From Polymyxa betae (lineage: Eukaryota; Endomyxa; Phytomyxea; Plasmodiophorida; Plasmodiophoridae), in the NCBI GenBank assembly GCA_003693705.1, contig RBZT01000259.1, positions 44,574 through 108,573 on the forward strand: a stretch of DNA of 64,000 nt. Direction: 5' to 3'. The notes under the pieces are model-generated. The model was not told the DNA's origin, did no database searches, and saw nothing but the letters and a program-made list of their open reading frames with translations. The position numbers and the translations under genes are program-made. Below, piece by piece: positions 10,704 through 22,589 of the stretch (the stretch's first letter is position 1; each line of letters starts with the position of its first letter).

Positions 10704-13700
10704 TCATATATTTAATTGATGACAGCAAGGCAATTTACAGCTTTGCCGGTATAAAAAGGATGTCTGTCGTCTAAGCTGCGCTGAGCAACAGATGCACCTG
10801 GAAACGTTGCCGGTGGCAGTCGGTTCCGTTAATAAACATTTCGAACACACAACATCGTTGCACGATATGCAGATCCGCTTCCGCCGACCATGAAATCTCG
10901 CAAACGAACGCAAGCAGAGCTTACAATGTTCCGTTGATTTCGTCGAACGGTTCGACACGCCAACTGCAATTTTCCCGCGATGTTCCAATCGCTTGCCAAG
11001 AAATGCAGATGTGGTACTAAGCAAATGAATCAGGCCCTGCTCCACCTCCCTACATACATCTGAGGAATTAAATCTACCCAATAAAGTAGCATTTACGAGT
11101 TATTACGCTCCATTGATCTTAACAAAGAACCGATCATCGAACATCGGGCTGATCGAGCTGAAGAAATGGCATCACCAATTTCTGATGTCCAGCGCTCTTT
11201 GTCGTCAATCGAATCACCAATGAACACGACTTCTTTTTGAGGATTCACAAGGCTGAACGCACACGAATTCGGAGTGCCATCGAAATCGATCAGATTACAG
11301 TAGGCAACCTGCATGACGCGGTGGACGTTGATGCGTACGTCCCCGTTCGCAACACAATATGATGTACCATAGATAAATACATCCGAAAATAGGAAGATAT
11401 CGTATCTACGACAACAGTTAGTAAAAAAAAGGGGAAACGTCACGAAGACCTTCTATCGTCTTTCAGGCCCCTCCGTCGTCGTTTCCGTAACGATCCTTGT
11501 GCCAACAACTTCCGGTTAGGCTCAACAAGATTGATGTCGTACTCACCCTGGTGTTGAGGTTCAGAGAAAGCGACTACGACAGAAAACGTAGTTCAACCTG
11601 CATCGATGATTGCAATTGGTTGAGTTTTTTCATATTACATTCGAGCACCATGCGTTTAATCCAAGCGTCGATCCTTTGCGAAAGTGTGTTTGACATTTCT
11701 GGTACAACCTCTGATAGCATCTGTTTTTGACATGAGCGATTGTCAAAGCAGTAAGCACACTTAGGACTGGCCTGTATCCAAGAGGTTCGCGTCTTCTGTG
11801 CAACCTCATTTTCGTCAAGTTGATTCGGAAAACAAAGCTCCAATAAGCCATCTCCTGAGCACATGACTGTTAAATTCCGATCCTGATTGATCTCCAGCGA
11901 ATACGAACCCGTTTTGTTGACAACGTCAACACGATTAACAGCGACAGCGCACGTCAGGATGTGCTTGAGCGAACCAACACAGAATACAATAGACCTAATA
12001 AGACAGCGAAATAAAAAAAAATGAACACAAAGCCATTATGCTTATTCCACCTCATATCATCGTATGACATATTTTTTTGCAACGGCTCCACTAGCAGGTG
12101 CAGGCACATCGCTGCACATCTGCCGATGACATCCGACCCGAATTTTGTACGATGTCGTCTCGTATTTGGGTCGAATATAACGATGCCTAAATCACAAAGA
12201 AAGATTACAACATGTAGGTCAGAGGAAGGCAAAAAGCTACCTGACTGCAGGCGAAGCTTCGCGATGGTTTTCTGACAAATCGATTCGGCAATTAATTGGG
12301 GCGACAACGGGGCAAATGGCTGCGTTAATAGTGCCTCGTACATCACAATCAATTCTTGTTCTGAGATTCTACAAGAAGTATTCGACAGCGCCGATAAGAA
12401 CACGGGCAAAGGGATACGATCCGAACTGAGATGAAAGTGTCAAAACAGATAATTCGCAGAACACATATTGATAAGTAAAACCTTTTTAATTTCGGGTTGT
12501 GAGCGCCCGTGTTATGCATTAATAGCAGATAGGTGAGGACTGTGGCACTATCTGGCTCTCCGAAGAGTTCAGGTAATCTTTTATAAAAAATTGTTGTACT
12601 AAATGTGTGCAGAATGCGCTCGATTTGTTGCGCTTCTGAAGGCAGCATGAATCCAATTCCTCCAAACAGAACGCGCATCGATTGGATGATGTCATCTTGA
12701 CCATATGAGAACAGACTAAATTGAGCTCAGATAAAGAACGAAGATAACTGCACCCGTATACCTCAAGTAATTCAATCGGCGGGTTTCTTCTTCTGGCGCT
12801 AGCAAAACGGAACTTGTACCGCCCAGAACCTCCAGTAACTTTCAGATGTCATTGTACCACGAGCAACAAATCAGCATACCTCTCCCACAGAGTCTGGCGA
12901 TGGATGATTAAGCAGAAATGTAATAATCGATTCGGGGCCAGATTCGGCCACGTCATTTTCTCGTAAGAACCGGATTGCTGCAAGAGGTCTGTACAAAGAT
13001 TGAGAGCTGAATCAATCCTAATGTTGAACGTTACCCATTCCGTTCCGAAACTCGATAGCCCTCAGCGAACAGACCCATTTCTTGCGGATTGGAACTATCA
13101 TCAACCAATCCACTAATCCACGACTCATTGAGAGATTTCGTTAAATCAAAAATCATCTGGAGGAATTTCCGTCGCAGAATATCGTCGGCTAGGAGATAAT
13201 CAGACAAAACTTTGCATGATCGGATACATACAAGAAAGTGCAATTTCGGGCGACAGAGCTGAAAGCGATTCCAGTAAATTTCTTACAGGATTGATACTCA
13301 GATCCGGGCGTGAATGGTCCAATTCGCGAAACAACAAAAGCAGCTTGCTTGGGCTGTCATATACTGAAAATAGCGCTTGCATAATTCGAAATCTGCGATT
13401 CAGGGAAATATCCTTGATCCGAATCAAGGGGCATAAACAGGAAGATATGAATATCGATAGTGGGATGAACAGACAGTAGAAGTAATCTCTAAAAATCAAT
13501 CAGGATTGTAAAAACAGTTTGAAACCAATTACGTTAAGAGAATAACAATGACATCCAGGACTAGAGGTAACACCTCATCAACACATTCAACAACCAGTCT
13601 TGACAATGTCGGGACAATACAATCTCGAATCAGCTGCAATACAGCCTGATTGTGTCGTTCTGAATCACCAGCGACCACGGTCAGAAACTGTCCATACATC

Positions 13701-15050
13701 AAGGGGGAGTACGAGCAGAAAACGAATTCTTACGATAGGACTTGATATAAGCTTCTTCATAGCCTCCAAACCGATGAGGAGCCTGTCTGCACGAGCACAA
13801 TTGCATTCAGAAAGTTTGCTGATAAACAACAGGATAGTCGTGAAGCTTCTACAGTCCTTATCGAGCACATACTGGTTCAACCAATCTAGCTAGTAAAGCT
13901 GCTCAGAAATGAGAATGATTTGAAACAGTAGCGAACCCGAAACCAATTTGATAAACGAGGGATTTTCGATATTCGTAGACATGAGTATTGCAAAGTTATG
14001 TTTTGCTTCAGAACTGGACAGAATCGAAGCAGAGACAGAATCATTGACGATATCTGCGACAAAAGTCGACTCGTGGCTTGAATCTATTTGAAGCATTCGA
14101 GACAAAGCAAGAACTGCGATGTCGTGAAGCCATTGCCCGCGATTTAACTCTCGACTGCATCATTTGTTCAAATAATTTGAGATTTGAAAACAAAGTAATT
14201 ACCGAGAATCAACTTGGAACAGAGCGAATAGAGCCGACATGATGGTCTCTGGTTGCAGTACGTTTGGAAAATTCACGAATATCTGCAAAGTGGCTGTAGT
14301 CAGGACGTCAATAAACTTCTCATAAAACGACTCGGAGCAGTGAGCAAGCACTAGACCCGAGAGCGTTTTAAGAAGCCAGTTGGAAAGCTCGCCTGACAAT
14401 AGTGAATTTCAGGAATAAAGAGAGCAACAAGAGGCAAGCTGATACCAATTTGTGATTTACTGGAGCCGTCAAAGATCCTTTTAAGAAAGGCTTCGACGCT
14501 ATTCAGCGCGAAGATAGCGGACTCCAGTTCAGTTGAATTAATTGCCATTAAAAGCGGAAACAGAAAAGGCATCATCGGGTTCGACGCAGGTAAATGTTCC
14601 CAATTCAGATCAGGAAATCTTCGCTCCATGTATAGAAGCGTAGAGTATGGTTTCGGTAGCGTTGCTGAATGCTGAGATGGAGTTTTCATGAGCGAAATAA
14701 ACGATTCCTGAAAATAAGTCACGTAGGAAAACTTGCATTGATGAAAAAATTTATACGCGAGCCTCAACAGAAATTTCTGTAATAAAGGATGCCCCATTTG
14801 TCGTGAAACAAAGCCATAATGCAGCTGACTGCTCGGCGTTTTGATCAAGGCAAAAAACTGCCCTGTAGCCAAATGGTGGCTTCTCCCCATTTATTGGCGA
14901 ATAGGCCTGGACATTGGATATGTGGCGAGCGTTGTGGTCGGAATCCATCCGATATCGTAATTGATAAGAGCTGCGTCCAGATCGAAATGTTATGCCAGCC
15001 ATTTCTCTCCAGCCTTCTTGCAGCTCTGAACTGTCACCCACAATTGAGGA
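10704..15050 (-). CDS. Large ARF guanine-nucleotide exchange factor with C-terminal PH and FYVE-like domains
   Basis: Reading down the minus strand: an N-terminal HEAT-like region (GHPLLQKFLLRLAYKFF; ALFSVYDSPSKLLLLF resembles the YDCD region before Sec7). Then a Sec7 domain split by introns (RPLAAIRFLRENDVAESG, LLEVLGGTSSVLL, GFMLPSEAQQIERIL with the catalytic glutamate in SEAQ, VLTYLLLMHNTGAHNP). Two PH-like units follow (about 11.57-12.3 kb and 11.09-11.55 kb, the latter with RRYDIFLFSDVFIYGT and ERWTSEIGDAI). A FYVE-like finger (CKLC...CISC...CSKC...CICC) lies at about 10.8-10.95 kb. In-phase introns of 43-50 nt link the Sec7, PH and FYVE parts, so this is one gene. The start exon near 15.05 kb was not found. 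The protein should activate ARF GTPases on phosphoinositide-rich membranes. Confidence 0.7.
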
Positions 15051-15159
15051 TCACTTTCAAATAAAAAACTATCAGATGGAAAACGAAGGACTGAGAGAAA
15101 TGAACGACATCAATGGATGTTTAGAAAAACACAATCACCCAAAAGCAACAAAACCAATT

Positions 15160-15504
15160 CTACTTAATCGGTTCAAGGGTCAGCTGAGATATAAACAGGT
15201 CAGGTCTGCGACTTGCAGGATGAGAGGTCGGCGAATTAACATCGGTGAGGACCTGCTGGCAAAGGGTTTGATGGGGGCCTGCATGTCTCATTAGGCGATA
15301 GACGGCGGCGACGGCCGCTTCGACAATGTGGTGATGTCCTCCGACCTCCATTACTTTAATGACCAAATGATTACCCTACACAATGCAAATGCGAAAAATC
15401 TGAAGGTTTACGTTATCGGTTTAGTCGAGGAGCCCCTTCACTTTAACCCACATTATTACTGTATCGCAATTCACAGGGTTAAAAGTTTGCGTTATCTTCG
15501 TCAT
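15160..15504 (-). CDS. Hypothetical small protein, two exons (tentative)
   Basis: ATG 15504 opens MTKITQTFNPVNCDT. A proposed 84-nt intron (GTAATA..TGTAG) joins in phase to GNHLVIKVMEVGGHHHIVEA and the frame runs to TAG at 15160-15162. The intron is longer than usual for this window and the family is unknown. It lies between the stop of 6-phosphogluconate dehydrogenase (15625) and the GEF, all on the same strand. It may be noncoding. Confidence 0.25.
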
Positions 15505-15624
15505 TTCTTTTGTATCATCTGAATGAAATTACGAATGCTGTTTAGATGCGATTCTGGTGGATTTGGATTTCTTTGGTGCATGGATGAAAACAACGATTCA
15601 CCGAAGTTTATTGGAGGATGGCTT

Positions 15625-17443
15625 TCAATTTGAAACCGCCCAGTCATCACAGTGGAATGCTCCAGGTCGATCGACGCGTTCAAATGTGTGTGCCCCGAAA
15701 AAATCACGCTGAGCTTGGGTCAAGTTCGCAGGCAAGCGATCACGGCGGTAGGCATCGAAATATGAAAGAGATGCTGAAAAAGCAGGGATGGAAACACCAT
15801 TCGCAATAGCAATCTATAATCAGCTATTAATGCAACATGGTTCGACCTGTTGCAGTATTACCTGAACAACTTTACGCCAGGCGAGTTGTCGCTGGTTGAG
15901 TTCGTTGGCGAATTCGGGGTCAGTAAGCAATGAGGTCAGGTTGGGATTACGTGTGTATGCCGATGTGATACGATCTAGGAATATTGCTCTAATGATGCAA
16001 CCGCCTTGGTAACAATGAATGATCGTTTGTGAACCCAGATGACGTGATACCTTTCCAGATGCGAGCGATTTCGCCAAGATTCAAATTCCACTGTTTTGCC
16101 TTCCCTGCTGCTCGAATCAAGTTCATCCCCTGAAAAATATTGATGTTCCAAATCTACGGAAATTCGAATTCAGACCTGGGCGTAACTACAGATTTTGGAC
16201 GCATATAATGCTTGTCGAACAGAATCGATAAGTTCTTGCTTGGAGACCTGTGATGTCGGCAATGCAACATCTGGGATTGACAACTGAAAACGCAGCTCGA
16301 ATCGGCGTTCAATCGGATTTACATTTCAGAATTGAAGAAGCCTGGACACGCTCCTCTTTTAAGGCACTCAAATACCGAGTGTCCAGTGCAGCCGTTATCG
16401 TAGACGCAGCAACGAACCGTTCGGCTGCTTCCTGGACAGTCATTTTTCCAGTTCCTTTCATGCCAGTTTTATCTGAAATAGTTCATGCCTTTCTGCCAGC
16501 GATTTGGAAGACAGCGAGACCCTTTACCTAGGATTTTATCGACGAGATAGGCATCGGTTAAATAATCTTTCTTTTTGAAAATCTGTGCTGTGATCTCAAT
16601 CAGGAACGACTGAAGTTCTCCCTAGAAAGTATTGATCAACTTGAAATTTACGAGTTGCTGATAGCCCACCTTATTCCAACCGGAAAAAACATCAGCGAGC
16701 TCTTCGTTGGAAAGACCCCCAACGTTCTTTAATATATCATAGGCCTCTGCAATCAGCTGCATGTCTCCATACTCGATTCCATTGTGAACCATTTTGACAT
16801 AGTTTCCTGAACCTCCAGAGCCAATATAAGTAACACAGGGTCCATCATTCACCTAGGAAGTTCTTGAACGCTCCAACAAGCAACAACGTTGACAAGTTAC
16901 CTGTGCAGCAATTTTCTCTAATACAGGCTTGACACGCTGGTATGCTTCCAGCGGGCCACCAGGCATAAGAGATGGGCCATATCGAGCACCATCCTCACCA
17001 CCAGAGACGCCCATACCCATATAATTGATACCACGCTGGGCTAAAGCAGCAGCTCGACGTTCCGTGTTTTCATACCATTCGTTGCCGCCGTCGATAATCA
17101 GATCGCCAGCCTCTAATTCATCAGCTAACCCAGCTATGGTCTGATCTACAGCAGAGCCAGCCGAAACTAACAGGATTACAGCTCGTGGTTTTTCCAAACT
17201 AACTCAATCGATCAGAGTAAAACTAGGGCGGCATAAATTTTCTTGCCTCTGAGCGAATTCTGCTAAAGTTTTGTATCCGTTGACACCATGAACCTTCTCC
17301 TCGTTAGCTCGTTTGATGCATTCTTCAGTACGAGCATAAGTACGATTATAGACCGAAATAGGGAACCCATGAGAAGCGATGTTCAAAGACAGATTCTGCC
17401 CCATGACACCCAAACCAATCAATCCAATATGCGAAGGTGCCAT
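15625..17443 (-). CDS. gnd: 6-phosphogluconate dehydrogenase, decarboxylating
   Basis: Oxidative pentose phosphate pathway enzyme that converts 6-phosphogluconate to ribulose 5-phosphate with NADP+. The ATG at 17443 gives [18 protein letters not shown], a Rossmann GxGxxG. Further signatures are [49 protein letters not shown] (substrate/catalytic lysine region), [24 protein letters not shown], and the C-terminal [17 protein letters not shown] and [11 protein letters not shown]. Stop TGA at 15625-15627. All exon joins can be followed; introns are 45-50 nt, and the first (17199-17246) has a GC donor. It is full length and intact. Confidence 0.95.
17199..17246 (-). other. GC-AG intron in gnd
   Basis: The exon ends GCT CAG AG, the intron begins GCAAGA and ends GAGTTAG, and the next exon continues T TTG GAA AAA CCA, giving [11 protein letters not shown] as expected for the enzyme. 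No GT donor gives this join. The intron is 48 nt. Confidence 0.75.
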
Positions 17444-18348
17444 GACTTGACGAGCGATCTGATCTAGACGACGACGAGTTGATTGCTGAATGATAGGAAT
17501 GGTTAAGATAGCGACTTTACAATGTGTTGTTAATATGGTGTCCGTAGGACGAACCTCGTCCGATCACTCTAGAAGATGGTCACCAACACAATCATATAAA
17601 CATCCAGATAATTCTCGACTGGAAACAGATCCGACGGCGTGAAAATGCAGTCCTGCCGCTTCTGAGAAAGTTTGATAGATGATCCTGAGTCTGATGCTAC
17701 CGACTACTGGTTATTTTATGTTTGCAGCAAAATGCCAATGCAGTTATAGCATGAATCTCATGAAAGCCCCGCGAAACCTCCATTAAATCAGGCGATTTTT
17801 CAATTGCGGCTTTACTGCCAATATGATCTGGTATATACCTTCATGACGTTTTTTTCATTTCAATCGATGCCCAATTAATGGAGACATAGTATTGAATGCC
17901 AGAAACCGATCCAACTTTTATGCCTTTTTTTCGGAACCGTTCCACTTCGGATATAAATCTATAAACCCTATGAAGCCCAAGACAGCAGAAACGCTCTTCT
18001 AAGAATAGCGTTTAACTGGTCCTACCCGATTTTTTTTTAGAAATAAAATGCAAGCAGAAATTATCGATCTTGAGTATAAAATCCAGAATCCACATTAGAA
18101 ACGAAACATTGCTTTTGTTTTTTTGAATAGGTTGACAGCCGACGCCTGTGTCCATTCAAAAGATTCAACACGCTTTCTTGAATGTCAGTAAACACCAGGC
18201 CGATTGTAAAATATTCCTGGGAAATTTAATGCAGAAGTTGTAGTATAGCATGATAGCGCTAATAATGGGATAGATCATTGACTGCGTCACGGAGTTCGGG
18301 ATTAGATCGTCACCTCTGCATCTTCGTCGTCGTCGTTGATATTGCAGG
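17444..18348. other. Intergenic interval with no recognised gene
   Basis: About 900 bp between the divergent gnd and eL21 genes. I see no tRNA, snRNA or convincing coding exon. It contains poly-T runs, a telobox-like AAACCCTA at 17963-17970, and directly before the eL21 ATG the sequence TTGATATTGCAG, which looks like a splice acceptor and hints at an intron in the eL21 leader. Confidence 0.4.
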
Positions 18349-18846
18349 ATGCCTCACTCTTTCGGTTACCGAGCCCGAACCCGCGATTTGTTCGCTCGTG
18401 GATTTCGCCAGCATGGTCGTTTGAACCAGACCACGTATCTGCGAAACTACAAGCTCGGCGACTACGTTGATGTTGTCGGCAATGGTTCCATCCACAAGGG
18501 TATGCCACACAAATTCTACCACGGCAAGACCGGCAAGGTCTGGAACGTGTCTCCCCGCGCCATCGGTGTCATCATCAACAAGACCGTCGGAAACCGCGTT
18601 ATGGCTAAGAAGATCCACGTCCGTATCGAGCACGTTCGCCCTTCTCGTTGCCAGGAGGACTTCAAGCAGCGTGTCAAGAAGAACCTGGAGATCAGCACGG
18701 CTAACAAGTCGCTGCCTGAAGACCAGAAGCTGCCTCGCAAGGCTAAGCGACAGCCAGCGGGTCAGACCCCAGGACACACTGTCAAGACCAAGAAGACCAA
18801 GGTCGAGCTTCTGCACGCCCAGTCTCACGTCAGTTTCTATGTCTAA
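18349..18846 (+). CDS. RPL21: 60S ribosomal protein eL21
   Basis: Large-subunit ribosomal protein of 165 residues, the normal length for the family. [15 protein letters not shown], then [55 protein letters not shown] and LKRQPA-like [10 protein letters not shown] are all characteristic. There are no introns in the coding part. The codon usage is rich in C/G third positions (AAG, GAG, ATC, GTC), unlike most neighbours and as expected for high expression. Stop TAA at 18844-18846. It is convergent with the UBX gene 61 bp away. The tail [10 protein letters not shown] differs from the usual end. Confidence 0.95.
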   Translation: MPHSFGYRARTRDLFARGFRQHGRLNQTTYLRNYKLGDYVDVVGNGSIHKGMPHKFYHGKTGKVWNVSPRAIGVIINKTVGNRVMAKKIHVRIEHVRPSRCQEDFKQRVKKNLEISTANKSLPEDQKLPRKAKRQPAGQTPGHTVKTKKTKVELLHAQSHVSFYV

Positions 18847-18907
18847 ACAATTCCCATAGTAAATCTCTCTTTCAATCAATTGTTATACAATACGTTAGGA
18901 CAATATT

Positions 18908-19853
18908 TTATTCGCCCACAATCTTGATGATTCCTTTGGGTGTCAGACGTAGGGCTTCCAAGGTCTGGTCGTAATCGGATTCTTGATAGGCGTAGCGACC
19001 ATCGGCAGATTTCAACGAAAATCCATTTTGACCAGAAAATTTCTCTGCTCTAAGTTAAAATCAGAACATAAGCGTATCAGAGCAAGATGTGAATAACCAA
19101 CCTGGTAAATACCCAAGCAAACACGATCCACAACGTGTCAGTAAGTTTAAATTCGGCAACCTCAGTCGAGCCGTTTGGGAATACGAACTGAATGAGAGTT
19201 TTGCTTGAAGACGGCGACGGCGCCGGAGAAGGTTGCATAACAACGGGTGTTTGGGGTATTTTATGCAGGTTTCCTTCAAATTCAAAGAAGGCAGCCACGG
19301 TAATCTCGAGATCCCATTTAAATCTGAAATACCACTGCAGATATTAGCATACGAACAACATTGAAGACACTAACTTGAACCTTTGCAGAAAGGCTAACCT
19401 GACCATAACATCAGAATCGGTGCCGACAATATTATCGAATTGTCGTAGCAGCTTCTGTTGATTAGCATTTAGCTGCTCGACAGCACGTTGCTGCTGAGCA
19501 ATCTTCTCTTCTTCAGCGAGCTTTTCACGTAATTCAGCTTGGCGTCTTTCATGTTCCGCTCTATCAGCTGCTTCCTTTTCCATCTGCTCCCGACATTTCC
19601 GGGAATCCTCCTGCCTGACTACCTTAGCTTCAGCCTCGCTCTTCTCCATAGCATAACGCTCCTGAATATGCTCCAGCACACGTCTTTCGCTGTTAAAATC
19701 GTAACCAATCGGAGCCGGAGTCTGCATTATCCAAGGTTCGGGAGAATTCAACGGGGCAAGGCGGTCCTGGGTCCCATCGATCTGGACACTGGAGAATATG
19801 GCATGGGCGTACTGAGCTTTCACCAGCGACACCTGGCGGCAAACGGTCGTCAT
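18908..19853 (-). CDS. UBX domain protein
   Basis: The N-terminal half has a long Glu/Arg/Gln-rich coiled coil (ERYAMEKSEAEAKVVRQED, REKLAEEEKIAQQQRAVEQL). The C-terminus is a UBX domain split by an intron: IQFVFPNGSTEVAEFKLTDT, WVFTR, then KFSGQNGFSLKSADGR and QTLEALRLTPKGIIKIVGE, TAA at 18908-18910. UBX domains bind the AAA ATPase p97/Cdc48. A coiled coil before a C-terminal UBX resembles FAF/UBXD8-type adaptors, but no UAS domain was recognised. The start is uncertain: ATG 19853 is used, but an overlapping frame has an ATG at 19905. Confidence 0.7.
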
Positions 19854-20316
19854 TGCTGTCGGTGGAAAGTAGCGCAGACTGAATAGAAACTGCGATCATT
19901 TTCATTGTACGCTTCTATATTGGGCAGTAGTAAGCACTTAATTAGCAGCATGTTAGATCCTGTGGCAGCCAATTTGCACAATGTCGAACTAAGCCAAATA
20001 CATATTTATTTTACAAGTTGCTGAAAGATTCCTCCAAAATTTGTGACAGAAAATCGATTATTATTCAAAAGTTTACGTTCTTTTTCCACCTACCTGGAAA
20101 GGTTATCCTGATGTGCATTATGTTCAAATAAATCATAATCGAAGCTTTGTACTACATATTGTTTAAACGATTGGGTATGCCGCACAGTAATCAGGAAAGC
20201 TGAAAGCAGCAAGAAGTGGAGGTTGCGCCGCAGCCTTCCCTCCCTTTAGGATTGGCCCTCCATAATCCAGCACTTAAGAATCATTTTATACTGTTTGGTT
20301 GATTGTCGAGCTTAAC
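19854..20316. promoter_or_regulatory. Divergent intergenic region between UBX and acyl-CoA oxidase genes
   Basis: About 460 bp, AT-rich, between two divergent starts, so it must hold both promoters. No further coding or RNA gene is seen. A first exon for the UBX gene could lie at its left edge. Confidence 0.35.
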
Positions 20317-22522
20317 ATGTCATCATCCAATCGCGTTGGCAACCGCCGCCTTCAACAGCTATCTTTGCACGTTTGTGCTGCTAATCAAGATCCTGATGCT
20401 CTTCGAACCAAATTGCTTTCCAAAACCACTTCCTTCGATCCGAAAGAACTCCAGCTAATTCTTGACCATTCCCACCATGAGATGAGGGACTCTTTACGCC
20501 AATTTTTAAATCATCCCTTGTTCGTGCCTCGCTATGACATCTCTATGCGAATGGAGAGAGAAATCGCATTGGAGAGATTGCAACGGCTTTGTGAAGCCGG
20601 ATACATCTCCGTTCTAGACTTTTTGAAAGACCCACGACGCATCTTTGCTTGTCACGAACTCGCAGCAATGGTCGACGGAAGCTGTGCAACGAAGATGACT
20701 GTCCAGTTCAATCTTTTTGGCGGAACTGTTCTCAAGCTTGGCACTAAACGCCATCATGATCGATTTTTGAAAGGGATTGATACATTGGACGCTATCGGTT
20801 GTTTCGGTCTAACTGAGCTTGGCTATGGCAACAATGCGGTTGAGATGGAAACTACCGCTGTCTACGACAAGGCAACTCAGGAATTCATCATCAACACACC
20901 TACCGCGCTGGCACAGAAATACTGGATTACTAATTCAGGTTTGTATGCTTTTATTCGTTCTATTAAGTACTGATTCGAGGTCATGCTCAGCTGTCCATGC
21001 CAAATGGTGTGCGGTGTTCGCCCAGCTTTCCATAGACGGAATCAATTATGGAGTTCATGCTTTCATTGTCCAAATTCGCAATGACGACCATTCGGTTTGT
21101 AAAGGTGTTCGGGTTGAAGATATGGGTCATAAGATGGCGCTTAATGGGGTTGATAATGGAAAATTATGGTTCGAAAACATTCGAATCCCACGTGAAAATT
21201 TATTGAATAAGTACTCCGATGTGTCGCCTGCAGGTAACTGAACAAATGATATTTCTATCAACGTTTTTTAGTCGCTCTTTAGGGCAATTTACGAGTTCAA
21301 TTCCAAAGAAGCGGGATCGTTTTTTAAAGGTTGCCGATCAACTCCTGTCAGGCAGAATCTGTATTGCCTCTATGATGATGGGCGCCACAAAATTATCTTT
21401 AACTGTCGCTGTTCGATACGCTGCGACACGATTGACGGTTGGCCCAACAGGAAAATCAGACACACCCACTCTGCACTATCAACTTCAGCAACGAGCTTTA
21501 ATGCCACTTATCGCTCGAACTTATGGTTTGAACGTCGGATTGGAGTACGTTAAGGATAGATACGCTGGTATTCTTGGAAATGCCAAGGACCACCAAGAAA
21601 TCGTTTTACTTTGTTGCGCAATTAAGCCGATTGTGGCATGGCATTGTCAGGTTGCAGCGACCACTGCCCGCGAACGGTATGGGCTTTGCTTTTACCTAAT
21701 CGTTGTATCTGAATCCGCTCAAGATGCGGTGGTCAAGGATATCTCTCTATTAATCAGATCGGACAATGCATCGCATTTTCTCATGCTGGTCGTAAATCGT
21801 GGCAAAATCTATAACTTGCTGACTAGTACAATAGGTATGACAGCTGAGGGGGACAATCGAGTACTATGGCAAAAAGTTGCCAAAGAAATTCTTGATAGAG
21901 CTAAGAAAGGAAAGCACGCTTTCGGGAAGTGCGGCGAGTTCAAATATTCTCGTCAGGAATATTTTTGCTGTAGTTCCGGTCCATTGACTTATTACAGAGT
22001 TATTGGTCGCTCGTGAGAAGATGCTGATTTCACGTCTTGGTGCTTCCATTCAGAGCGATCCCGACAAATTATTTGACGTCTGGATGAAAAAAGAATCTGA
22101 TAACATTCAAATGCTGGCACTTGCTTATTCGGAACGGATCTGTGATGAACAGTTTCAGGTTATCATTGGCACTGAAAAGAAAAACAATCCTGCGACTGCC
22201 GCAATTCTATCGAAGCTTCGTGCCCTATTCATCCTCAACGTTATTGAATCGAACATGGGATGGTTTATTTGCCAGAAGCTGATCACAGCAGAACAGGGCC
22301 AAAAGGTAAATGTGCCCTTAAACCATGACAGTTGCTCAAGCTTAAACTGTTCTGCAGATCGAAAGCGAGAGCCGTGAATTGTGCGAGATTCTTGGACAAG
22401 ATGCTCTTGCAGTGTGTGCTGGATTCGGTATTCCCGAACATGTAATCAGTGCACCGATAGCTCATAACTGGATTGAGTACAACGAAGTAGACAACAAGGG
22501 TGAACTGTTGCTCAAAAGTTAA
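20317..22522 (+). CDS. Acyl-CoA oxidase, peroxisomal, with PTS2-like N-terminus
   Basis: FAD enzyme that catalyses the first step of peroxisomal beta-oxidation, passing electrons to O2. The ATG is at 20317. RLQQLSLHV at residues about 11-19 fits the PTS2 peroxisome signal except for V at the last position. FAD/substrate signatures include [70 protein letters not shown], and, across an intron, [15 protein letters not shown], then [16 protein letters not shown]. Introns of 45-50 nt join in phase. The frame ends ELLLKS, TAA at 22520-22522, with no PTS1 tripeptide. It resembles the plant long-chain ACX2 class. It is convergent with the aquaporin gene, 67 bp apart. Confidence 0.9.
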
Positions 22523-22589
22523 CCTTCATTCCTACTTCTCTAATACACCCACTGTATTAATTGGAAGGTGTATTTAAATGCGAGCGAGC

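Noticed and set aside
15501-15707. Minus-strand SGHTH motif suggesting a metallophosphoesterase
   Set aside because: It overlaps the last exon of 6-phosphogluconate dehydrogenase in another frame; no other phosphoesterase motif is present.
17444-18348. Possible C/D-box or snRNA gene in the gnd/eL21 spacer
   Set aside because: Box-like words (AGATGAT, CTGA) occur but without correct spacing or terminal stem.
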